A DNA stretch of 64,000 bases from Euglena gracilis (taxonomy: Eukaryota > Euglenida > Euglenophyceae > Euglenales), in contig CP154954.1 in the NCBI GenBank assembly GCA_039621445.1, forward strand, positions 64,252,891-64,316,890. Reading direction: 5' to 3'. Under the pieces are notes generated by a model. That model was not told the origin of the DNA. It did not search any database and saw nothing but the letters and a program-made list of their open reading frames with translations. The translations under genes were made by a program, and so were the position numbers. This document shows positions 1-10,800 of the stretch, one piece after another (the first letter of the stretch is position 1; every line of letters starts with the position of its first letter).

Positions 1-182
1 AACCCCCACGTAAAACACCATGCAGGCACGAGAGAGGAGTGAGAGTCAATTCGTTCAAATTCATTCGAGGGGTGGGTACAAGGAGGCTGTTTTAAACCAG
101 GGGGGGGGGCTTTCTCGAGCTGCGAGCTCGAGCTCCTGTGGGTCGGTGAGCAGGGGAACCCCCTAAAACCAACAACAAACGA

Positions 183-918
183 GTTTAGTGGAAACATCAC
201 ACAGACACCACCCCCGACGGGGAGGGGGGGGAGGAGGGACGTGGCACAGGGTGGCGAGGGGGGGCGGGTGGGCCGGGGGTGGGCAGGTGGGGGCAGGGGT
301 GGGCCGGGGGGGGCGGGGGGGGGGACAGCGCCGGGGCGGGGGGAGGGCAGGGTGAGGGGCAGGGCAGGGAGGGGGCGGGGGGGCGCCGCTTTCTGCCGCC
401 GTGCTGCGGCGGCTGAAGCCAGGCGGCAGGCTTTGAACGCGAGAAAACGGGCGTGGAGGACCATGATCGCTCATGTCACTGCGGACCCCCTCCCCCGGTG
501 GAGGGAAAAAGGAGTTTAGTTGGAAACCCCATCACACAGACCCACCCCCGCGACGGGGGAGGGGGAGGGCACACCGCAGCTCAGCGTCTGCCAGGGTGGC
601 GAGGTCCGGGGCCGGGGTGGGCCCGGGGGTGAAGGGGCACAGGCGGGGGTCGTGCACGGGAGGGGCAGAGCAGGTGGGGGACAGCGCCGGGGCGGGGGCG
701 AGGCAGCGCGGCAACGCGTCGCCCTCCGCCTGCAGGGGAGTGAGGGGTGCACAGGGCGGGGCAGGGCGGCCGCGCTCTTTCTGCCGCCGTGATGTCTGCG
801 GCGGTCACTGAAGCCAGGCGGCAGGCTTTGAACGCGAGAAATACTCGGTGTTGTTGACATGAGCAAGGACCATATGATCGCTCATGTCACTGCCCGACCC
901 CCTCCCCCGGGGGAGGGA
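183..918. repeat. Imperfect tandem duplication, GC-rich
   Basis: Copy 1 at about 183-508 and copy 2 at about 513-918 share their start (gtttagt-ggaaac), a G-rich middle, and an end with ctgccgccgtg, aggcggcaggctttgaacgc and atgatcgctcatgtcactgc. A minus-strand frame VQSLPPGFS is present in both copies. It might be an exon remnant, but this is not strong enough to call. Confidence 0.8.
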
Positions 919-1010
919 TGATTGTTTTGCCAAACCCCTTCCCTTGTGGGGGGGGTCAGTGGAAAGGAGTACCGACCTCCCCCCGGGAAACTGTCACCTG
1001 ACCTAGTGGA

Positions 1011-1165
1011 GACCCAGAGAACTTACTATCATGACAGGTTGGCCGGTACTGGGCACCCTGACAGTTTCCCAGGCGAGACGCTGACAGGTTGTCAGTCATG
1101 ACAGTTTCCCAGGGGGGGGGGTAGGCAGTTAAAGCAGTAGGTATGCAAAGGATAAGAATGGGCAG
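1011..1165. repeat. Dispersed repeat, copy 1
   Basis: Contains repeated ctgacag/catgacagtttccc motifs and then an agttaaagcag(t/a)aggtatgcaa segment. The same order recurs at 2505-2615 (copy 2), about 1.4 kb away. Confidence 0.8.
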
Positions 1166-1493
1166 TGGTGGGGGAGCAAGAAATATGCTTCCTGGAAATG
1201 GTGGTCATGCTGAACTCAGGAACTTTGTGCACCTGCAAATGCACTCATCAAAGAACTAACACCACAGGAAGTGGAAACCGGAACCCCACACCGTCAGACA
1301 CTGGCACACACCTGGATTCGAGTGGGGTGTGCTGGGGATTGGATGTCGGCCTGCGCAGGGTCAGGTTGCGAGGTGGTGGGCTCTGCAGTGGCCACACGGC
1401 GCCCTTCTGTCGACCCCCCCCCCGGTATTCTGCTGATTGTCTGGCACCGAACGTGACGCCAAAAATGGTCAGAGGCTTTGGAATTAGAGAAAA

Positions 1494-1530
1494 GATGGCC
1501 ACACTGTGCCTCCAACACAGTGTGGCCATC
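1494..1530. repeat. Perfect 15 bp inverted repeat
   Basis: Arms 1494-1508 (gatggccacactgtg) and 1516-1530 are exact reverse complements around a 7-base loop. This would form a strong hairpin in RNA from either strand. No adjacent gene end was identified. Confidence 0.85.
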
Positions 1531-2504
1531 ACAACACGACAACACAGCAACACAGGGGGGCCCTGGGAGGGGAAGAAAGAGGCGGAGGAGGGAAGATGGG
1601 AAGACAGTGCAGTTTTTGGGTGCGGGGCTGAATGAGGAGGACAGATAACACAAAACCATGCACACACCCAGACCCACAACCACCGCCGTCATGATGCACA
1701 AGCCCCCCCCCAAGATGGAATTTCTCTTTGCGGTGGACGTCCATATGGCATACAGAAACACCGAGAGGCCATTGGACACGAGTGCAGAAGCTTCCAAATG
1801 GCTAGACGATCCATGAGGCGCAGCACTCACTTTGCGTTTACTGGTTCATTCAGCCCGAGTTGTGGACGCGGTGCTGTTGCTGGGGACTGCATCGGGTGGT
1901 TGCGGGGCCCCCGTCACGGGACCAGGGCTGTCCCTCCTCGGCCCAACGCTCAGCAAGGCCTCCTCCCGTTCCGCCGGAGGGCTGGAGGTGGGCGGTTGGC
2001 CCTTCAGATGAGGAGCCGTTCACCCGGTGCGGTGCGGAGCGGCGGCCTCACGTGCAAGGGAATGGGAGGGCCAACGGCGGGCGGCGGGGTGGGACTATCG
2101 CACGTCTGCACCGCCACGCTGCAGGTGGGCAATGGCACTGTGGCGGGGAGGGGTGGGGCGATGTGGCTGGCTTGCAGAGCTGCGGCATGGATGGTGGGGC
2201 AGGGGCCCAGGTCACCGTACGGCACGCGTGACGCGTGTGACACGCCATGGGTGTGTTTCGGCTGCACACATCTGAATAAGAACTGTGTTCAGAGAAATAA
2301 TACCTCATTGTAATCATACGTCATCGTACGTCGTTGTAATCTGACGCTCTGGAAAGGCCTGTTGGGGAGTTGACCTCCGCCCCCATCCACCAGGATGGAG
2401 GTGGCCAAGCCACCCACCACCCAGGGTGGGCTTGGGAATTACCGCACGGCCCTGCCCCTCCCCCAAGAATCGTCACTGCTGCTCCAGAACTATAACGGGG
2501 ACTC

Positions 2505-2615
2505 TGACAGTTTCCCGGACAGGACCCTGACAGGTACTTGGGCATGACAGTTTCCCGGGGGGGGGGTAGTTAAAGCAGAAGGTATGCAAAGGATAAGAAT
2601 GGGCATAGTGGGGGG
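2505..2615. repeat. Dispersed repeat, copy 2
   Basis: Matches 1011-1165: ctgacagtttccc twice, a poly-G tract, then agttaaagcagaaggtatgc and aaaggataagaatgggca. The spacing between motifs is shorter than in copy 1. Confidence 0.8.
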
Positions 2616-2670
2616 TAGGCAGGCCAGTGGCGAAGGCCAGAACCCAATGATCATGGTTGCAGGCAGCGAC

Positions 2671-2823
2671 GCAATCTGAGAAACGGGACGCAGCTGGGGT
2701 CCTTTCGGTGGCCAACAGGAACGCATAGCCGAAGGCCGCGGAGCCGCCGACGCCCGGCGCAGCCCCCGGCGTTGGGTCGCTGGCCCGAGCGTGGGGGCCG
2801 GGGAAGGCCCCAGCGCTGCGAGG
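2671..2823 (-). CDS. Candidate exon, unknown product
   Basis: A 153 nt GC-rich segment follows a CGCAG acceptor and ends at a GTCGCT donor. It encodes an Ala/Pro/Gly-rich start and then GVGGSAAFGYAFLLATERTP and AASRFSDC. No family recognised. Composition, boundaries and strand match the neighbouring candidate exons. Confidence 0.35.
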
Positions 2824-3304
2824 CTGCGACACATCTGAATTGAGGAGGGTACCATCCAGAAGGTCCTCTCAACAGAATCAGTGGTCTGCTTCTGACAGAA
2901 GAGGCGCCGTCTTTCCATTTGTGGCCCACTGTCAGGAAGGACCATCACTCGCTGGCACATTTGCTGGCTTGCCAGACAGTTTGCCGCGGCCAAAGCAACG
3001 CCCATCCAACAGGCTCACTATGGAAATGTGTCTCGAGTGGGATGCCATGCCCCCCCCCCCTCGGGAGCCGAAATCCAGGGGGTTTAAATGGGGGGACTTA
3101 CACGAGGAGGGGGATGACGTTGCCTGTTTGTCACTCGTGGAATGAGGTCCGTACAGACACATGGCCGTTGAGCAAGGGGAGGGCTGTCAGTACATGAATC
3201 TCCGTGTTTGGTAACATTACAAAACCAAGGAATATTTCATAAAAATCGACAAGAAGAACTGCTTTAGGTAATACGGACATCAAGGTAATCATGCGCCGGC
3301 CTAC

Positions 3305-3423
3305 ACAGTCCCAGATGGGCCGACAAGGCTGGGGCCCGGCGGTGGGGGCCAGCGGGGGCCGCCCGAGGCCGGCGAAGCCGGCGCCGAACCAGTTCCAGCC
3401 GCGACGGAACCCGGCTGGGGTCC
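3305..3423 (-). CDS. Candidate exon with WNWFGAGF motif
   Basis: An AG acceptor and a GTAGGC donor bound 39 codons encoding GTPAGFRRGWNWFGAGFAG then a Pro/Gly-rich tail ending IWDC. The WNWFGAGF core is identical to array exon B at the protein level, but one Gly codon differs silently (GGC instead of GGG), which argues for selection on this frame. Probably part of the same gene as the array. Confidence 0.45.
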
Positions 3424-3905
3424 CTGCTGGTCCGGGGGGCGGTGGGACGTTGGAGCCGGGGACACCGACGGGGCGAGGCCCGGACTTTGGGGCGACTGCC
3501 CAACGCTGGGCCCAATTCTCATTCGGACAACGGGGGGGGGGGGTGACGAGCGTTTGGAAAACAAAACCAAACACCAAAACCCACTGCCGATCCTGCGGAG
3601 CTGATTTCAAAAATCAATGGCCTGAAGGCAATGGCAGTCCGACACCCCAAGAGAACCGAAATTGAAAATAATTGCGCAACACGCCCGTTTGGGTCCCGTC
3701 GCCGAGAGAGAAAACACTGCGGCCGGGACACTCGCAAAAGTGGAAAAACGCTTCAACCTCGATTGCCTGACGCTCGGTTTTTGCGGACCTTTCCCTCCTG
3801 ACCCCCAGCACCTTCTTTGACTTTGGGGGAAATGCCCGGTCGAGCAACACACCACACCAGCCGCCAGCCGGGGGGGGCCAGGGCCTGGCCGGCCTTATGG
3901 GACAC

Positions 3906-4028
3906 GATGGGGGCCAACGCCCCCAGCTCGCTGAGGGACTGCAGCGCGAAGGGGCTGGCGGTGGCGCCAAACCAGCCCCAGCCGGCGGGGAGGCCAACGG
4001 CGGGGGGCGACGGCAGCGGAGCGGTGGC
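3906..4028 (-). CDS. Candidate exon with WxWFGA motif, related to array exon B
   Basis: A 41-codon open segment runs from an AG acceptor to a GTGTCC donor, phase 0 at both ends like the B exons of the array. It encodes GLPAGWGWFGATASP followed by FALQSLSELGALAPIV. The GWxWFGA core matches array exon B, although the flanks differ. It is probably a diverged exon of the same downstream gene. Splice sites were chosen by eye. Confidence 0.42.
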
Positions 4029-4579
4029 CTCCGGATGGGGAGGGGGACTTTGAGGCCGGGGCACAGCCATGGGCACAGCCATTCACTGAGCGGCCCCCCG
4101 GGGGGGGGGGACACCGCGTACACAGACAAAAAGGACCTGAGGCGAAAAACAGCGCCAGGCCAGAAGAAGGGATAAAAGGCACCAAAAAAGAAGCCACAGT
4201 GCACAAATGGGGGGGGGGCTGTTCTCCCGTCCCCAATCCACTCATCCGCTTGGTTTCTGACTGACGACTGCGAGACTGGGACTTTTTGAAAGGGTATTCG
4301 GCCAATTTTGGGTGGCTGAATGGGTGACCACCGGGGTGACAACCCAAGGGGGGCTGATGGGATTTCGAGCCTTCCAATCTCATCCCCGGGAAAAGACAAC
4401 GGCTTTCGGTCCGAAAGAGAATCAGCACCGACTGGGGAAGGCATTCGACCTCCGAGGGGTCAACGCTGCCGGAGAAATGGTGAGCAGAGCGGGAAGGATG
4501 GCGTCACGAGCACAGGCAGGGGGCTGTGTGGGACTAAAAGTCTCGTGAGTGGTCCTGAAGACCGGTGGGGCTCATCGTA

Positions 4580-4860
4580 ACCTCAGAAATTCACTTCATT
4601 GGCAGCACTGTGCTGTTGAGCAACATTAATTCGATGATTTAATTCGACTTAATATTAATTGTTGATATTGAATGCGATGACCTTTATATATTTGAACATG
4701 AATTTTGTGCCCTTGAAATAATAATACTCTTCACGTAGCTTTCATATACGCTGAAAAAAGAAAAACTTGTAAATATCCTAAAAACACACAAAAAACAAAT
4801 AAGGGGAAAAGACCATAAAAATAAAATGCAAATTAGAACTATATATTACATATACATGAA
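4580..4860. other. AT-rich spacer
   Basis: An AT-rich stretch with no exon-like segment, lying between the candidate exons at 3.3-4.0 kb and the first diverged B exon. It contrasts sharply with the GC-rich flanks and is most likely intronic. Confidence 0.5.
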
Positions 4861-4894
4861 GGAGTAAAGGACAGCAAAGGAACAAAAGAAGCAC

Positions 4895-7800
4895 CCTGGA
4901 GACCAGACATTTCCACTTCCGTTTCTGTATCTGCTGCGGAGGCCGGCGCGGCGGGGGAGTGGGCCTCGCCCTCGCCACGCTCGATCGATGTCAACCTCTG
5001 CAACCGTGCCAGCCGACCCATGACCTGCGTTCCCCCTGAGTGTTGGGGTCACAGGAATGCCACCCCAGCACCACGTTCTCCTTCGCCAGAGGTCGTCCCT
5101 CTCCCACCCCAAAAGGAGACCGGAGAGGCGTAACAACACCTGGCATTCATCTCTAAAAAACGGCGATAACTTTGGGGGGGGATGAAGTGCCTTTGGGTAT
5201 GTGAGACATTCCCCATTGGTTTCCAAGATGGAGATAACCTGCTTCCCAAATTGCTTAGTGTCCAAACGGAGGCATATCTGGAAAAAATAATTTAAACTAC
5301 AACTGTCCGCATTGGAAAACTCTGACAAAAATCTTTGTTTCACGTGTAAATTTTGCAAGAGTGTGGTTGAGCATCTTTTCCATTTTTATGTGGATAGGCT
5401 CAACACCGCAGCCCACCGGTGTCGACTCTGAGGCGGCCACCACACCGTGCTGCTCCGCGTCCCCTGCCGCTGGACCAGCGGTCGCTGCAACCGCTGCACC
5501 AGCCTTGCCGCGAGCCACGCTGCCTGGCCACACCAACGCAACCCCCGCCCCAGACCAACCCACAGCAGCCCTCCCGTTCCCTCCCCCAATGTGCGCGTGT
5601 GTCCGGCGTGGGGAGTGGAGGGGGCAGCGATGGAAAAGAGTTGCGAGAGGGAGTTGGAACCCCAGTGTGCATTATTGCATCACTTCTCCCCCCCCCGTCC
5701 AATGCACACAAATGTTCTGGGAATGTCCGATGTTTTCTATTTCTTTCGTCCCCATGCCTGCATGCACGCAACTGTTTGTCGTCGTTCGTAGGGTGGCAAG
5801 GACGAAATTCCATCTGTAACGTGTGAACTGTGTACGCAAATATCTTTATTGTGCAAATACGTGTCGGGAAACCTTTCACACGGACACCCTCCAGCGAACT
5901 TGAACACGTTCGACTCACCATCGTAGCACGATTAAGGTACGTTCGAGGAGGTTTGAAAGCCTTGTCGGACGTGCCTCAAACGCGTTCCAAGACGAAGTTG
6001 ACCGTCCCACCCAGAAGGGGAAAGGAAACTTACAACCTTCCGCCAATGTGTGCATGTGTCTGGCGTGGGGAGTGGAGGGGGGTCGGAAGCGGTTGAAGAG
6101 AGTCCCGGCTGTGAGTGGGATTTGGGACCCCAGCGCACACTACTTTTCTGCCCTCCCGTCCAGTTAACACCACCGTTCCAGGGGTGTGGCACTGGCACGA
6201 GGGGTGCATGTGCCAACAACACAGTGTGTCAACGGAACATTCCCGTAAGGGACAGCAATGGCAAATTACCCGCATTTTGCGCGATTTTGGTACCAATTGG
6301 GCCAAATCGTCAACAACCGAGAACAAAAAGATCATTCATTTGTTGCAACGAGTCAGGTGAACAAACAAATAATTTTGCGGCCCTTTGAGCAACTTCAGGT
6401 GTTTAACAGAGATTATCATTGGAAGAGATAAGGTTCTGGAAAAGCGTGGCGTGCACACGGAGGGCGAGCCAACACACGGTGGCACGGTGTGTCCTGGGCA
6501 AAGGCCAAAAGCCAGCAGGCAGCGCCATCGGCATCGGCCGCTTCCGTTTCCGTGGCGGCTGACGAGGCCGGCGCGGCGGGGGAGGGGGCCTCCATCGCCT
6601 GCCGTCGCATGGGGCTGAAGCCGGCCCCGAACCAGTTCCACCCGTCGCGGTAGCCCTCGCCGCGCTCGATCGATGTCAGCCTCTGCAACCGTGCCGGCCG
6701 ACCGATGGCCTGCGCTTCCCCCGAGTGTTGGGAGGCCACAGAGGTGCCACCCCTTTCTCATCTTCCTGAGGTTTCCCCACTCCAAAGAACAATGAACAGC
6801 GGCAGTAAATGGTATTTGGCTGGTAAAAAAAACACAATAAATAAAAAAACTCAGAATCCAATTTTTTTTTGCGGGCGAGGTGAGGTGTCGTTGTGTTTGT
6901 CCTTTAAATGAGAGACTACCAAGAAAATGGATTCCCTTTCAACAGATTGTTTCTAATCGTGAAGCAGGCCATTTCCAGTACGGAAGGAGGGTTTTGCAAA
7001 AATGGATCTGCACGGATCCCTGGAGGACCATCAGTCGGAACGAGCGTGCAAACTTCTGGTGGGTGGGCACGTCAACTTTCCAATCAGTTTGGTTTGGGTT
7101 GGAGGGGTGGGGCATGGCTCAACACCGCAGCCCACCAGTGTCGATTCCGAGGCGGCCACCACACCGTGCTGCTCCGCGTCCCCTGCCGCTGGCCCGGCGA
7201 CCGCTGCAACCGCTGCGCCTGGCTCGCCGCGAGCCGCGCTGCCTGGCCCACGCCACGAGACCCCCCTCCCGCCCCCCGTCCCGCCCCAGACCAACCCACA
7301 GCAGCCCTCCCGTGTCCTCCCCCAATGTGTGCGTGTGTCTGGCGTGGGGAGAGGAGGGGGTGGGAAGCGGTTGAAGAGAGGTCCCGGCTGTGAGTGGGAT
7401 TTGGGACCCCGGCGCACACTACTTTTCTGCCCTCCCATCCACTTCACACCACCATTCCAGGAGTATGGCATTGGCACGAGGGGTGCATGTGTCAACAACA
7501 CAGTGTGTCAACGGAACATTCCCGTAAGGGACAGCAATGGCAAATTACCCGCATTTTGTGCGTTTTTGGTACTACTTGGGCCAAATCGTCAACAACCGAG
7601 AACAAAAAGATCATTCATTTGTTGCAACGAGTCAGGTGAACAAACAAATAGTTTTGCGGCCCTTTGAGCAACTTCAGGTGTTTAACAGAGATTTTCATTG
7701 GAAGAGATAAGGTTCTGGAAAAGCGTGGCGTGCACACGGAGGGCGAGCCAACACACGGTGGCACGGTGTGTCCTGGGCAAAGGCCAAAAGCCAGCAGGCA

Positions 7801-10800
7801 GCGCCATCGGCATCGGCCGCTTCCGTTTCCGTGGCGGCTGACGAGGCCGGCGCGGCGGGGGAGGGGGCCTCCATCGCCTGCCGTCGCATGGGGCTGAAGC
7901 CGGCCCCGAACCAGTTCCACCCGTCGCGGTAGCCCTCGCCGCGCTCGATCGATGTCAGCCTCTGCAACCGTGCCGGCCGACCGATGGCCTGCGCTTCCCC
8001 CGAGTGTTGGGAGGCCACAGAGGTGCCACCCCTTTCTCATCTTCCTGAGGTTTCCCCACTCCAAAGAACAATGAATACCGCGGCAGTAAATGGTATTTGG
8101 CTGCTGAAAACAAAATAAAAAATAAACTCAGAATCCGATTTTTTTTTTGCGGGCGAGGTGAGGTGTCGTTGTGTTTGTCCTTTAAATGAGAGACTACCAA
8201 GAAAATGGATTCCCTTTCAACAGATTGTTTCTAATCAGAAAGCAGGCCTTTTCCAGTACGGAAGGAGGGTGTTGCAAAAATGGATCTGCACGGATCCCTG
8301 GAGGACCATCAGTCGGGAACGAGCGTGCCTTACACATAATTCTGGTGGGTGGGTGGTCTGATTGGAAACCAAACTTTCCAATCAGTTTGGTTTGGGTTGG
8401 AGGGGTGGGGCATGGCTCAACACCGCAGCCCACCAGTGTCGATTCCGAGGCGGCCACCACACCGTGCTGCTCCGCGTCCCCTGCCGCTGGCCCGGCGACC
8501 GCTGCAACCGCTGCGCCTGGCTCGCCGCGAGCCGCGCTGCCTGGCCCACGCCACGAGACCCCCCTCCCGCCCCCCGTCCCGCCCCAGACCAACCCACAGC
8601 AGCCCTCCCGTTCCCTCCCCCAATGTGTGCGTGTGTCTGGCGTGGGGAGTGGAGGGGGGTCGGAAGCGGTTGAAGAGAGTCCCGGCTGTGAGTGGGATTT
8701 GGGCCCCCAGCGCACACTACTTTTCTGCCCTCCCGTCCACTTCACACCACCGTTCCAGGAGTGTGGCACTGGCACGAGGGGTGCATGTGTCAACAACACA
8801 GTGTGTCAACGGAACATTCCCGTAAGGGACAGCAATTGCACATTACCCGCATTTTGTGCGATTTTGGTACCACTTGGGCCAAATCGTCAACAACCGAGAA
8901 CAAAAAGATCATTCATTTGTTGCAACGAGTCAGGTGAACAAACAAATAGTTTTGTGGCCCTTTGAGCAACTTCAGGTGTTTAACAGAGCTTTTCATTGGA
9001 AGAGATAAGGTTCTGGAAAAATGTGGCGTGCACACGGAGGGCGAGCCAACACACGGTGGCACGGTGTGTCCTGGGCAAAGGCCAAAAGCCAGCAGGCAGC
9101 GCCATCGGCATCGGCCGGTTCCGTTTCCGTGGCGGCTGACGAGGCCGGCGCGGCGGGGGAGGGGGCCTCCATCGCCTGCCGTCGCATGGGGCTGAAGCCG
9201 GCCCCGAACCAGTTCCACCCGTCGCGGTAGCCCTCGCCGCGCTCGATCGATGTCAGCCTCTGCAACCGTGCCGGCCGACTGATGGGCTGCGCTTCCCCCG
9301 AGTGTTGGGAGGCCACAGAGGTGCCACCCCTTTCTCATCTTCCAGAGGTTTCCCCACTCCAAAGAACAGAATACCGCCGCAGTAAATGGTATTTGGCTGG
9401 TAAATAAAAAATAAAAAATAAACTCAGAATCCAATTTTTTTGCGGGTGAGGTCAGGTGTTGTTGTGTTTGTCCCTTAAATGGGAGACTACCAAGAAAATG
9501 GATTCCCTTTCAACAGATTGCTTCTAATCATGAAGCAGGCCTTTTCCAGTACGGAAGGAGGGTGTTGCAAAAATGGATCTGCACGGATCCCTGGAGGACC
9601 ATCAGTCGGGAACGAGCCTGCCTTACACATACTTCTGGTGGGTGGGTGGTCTGATTGGAAACCAAACTTTCCAATCAGTTTGGTTTGGGTTGGAGGGGTG
9701 GGGCATGGCTCAACACCGCAGCCCACCAGTGTCGATTCCGAGGCGGCCACCACACCGTGCTGCTCCGCGTCCCCTGCCGCTGGCCCGGCGACCGCTGCAA
9801 CCGCTGCGCCTGCCTCGCCGCGAGCCGCGCTGCCTGGCCCACGCCACGAGAACCCCCTCCCGCCCCCCGTCCCGCCCCAGACCAACCCACAGCAGCCCTC
9901 CCGTTCCCTCCCCCAATGTGTGCGTGTGTCTGGCGTGGGGAGTGGAGGGGGGTCGGAAGCGGTTGAAGAGAGTCCCGGCTGTGAGTGGGATTTGGGACCC
10001 CAGCGCACACTACTTTTCTGCCCTCCCGTCCACTTCACACCACCGTTCCAGGAGTGTGGCACTGGCACGAGAGGTGCATGTGTCAACAACACAGTGTGTC
10101 AACGGAACATTCCCGTAAAGGACAGCAATTGCACATTACCCGCATTTTGTGCGATTTTGGTACCACTTGGGCCAAATCGTCAACAACGGAGAACAAAAAG
10201 ATCATTCATTTGTTGCAACGAGTCAGGTGAACAAACAAATAGTTTTGTGGCCCTTTGAGCAACTTCAGGTGTTTAACAGAGCTTTTCATTGGAAGAGATA
10301 AGGTGTGTAACAGAGATTTTCATTGGAAGAGATAAGGCTCTGGAAAAACGTGGCGTGCACACGGAGGGCGAGCGAACACGCGGTGACACGGTGTGTCCTG
10401 GGCAAAGGCCAAGCCAGCAGGCAGCGCCATCGGCATGGGCCGCTTCCGTTTCCGTGGCGGCTGACGAGGCCCGCGCGGCGGGGGAGGGGGCCTCCGTCGC
10501 CTGCCGTCGCATGGGGCTGAAGCCGGCCCCGAACCAGTTCCACCCGTCGCGGTAGCCCTCGCCGCGCTCGATCGATGTCAGCCTCTGCAACCGTGCCGGC
10601 CGACCGATGGCCTGTGCTTCCCCCGAGTGTTGGGAGGCCACAGAGGTGCCACCCCTTTCTCATCTTCCAGAGGTTTACCCACTCCAAAGAACAGAAAACC
10701 GCGGCAGTAAATGGTATTTGGCTGCTAAAAACACAATAAAAAATAAACTCAAAATCCAATTTCTTGCGGGTGAGGTCAGGTGTCGTTGTGTTTGTTCTTT

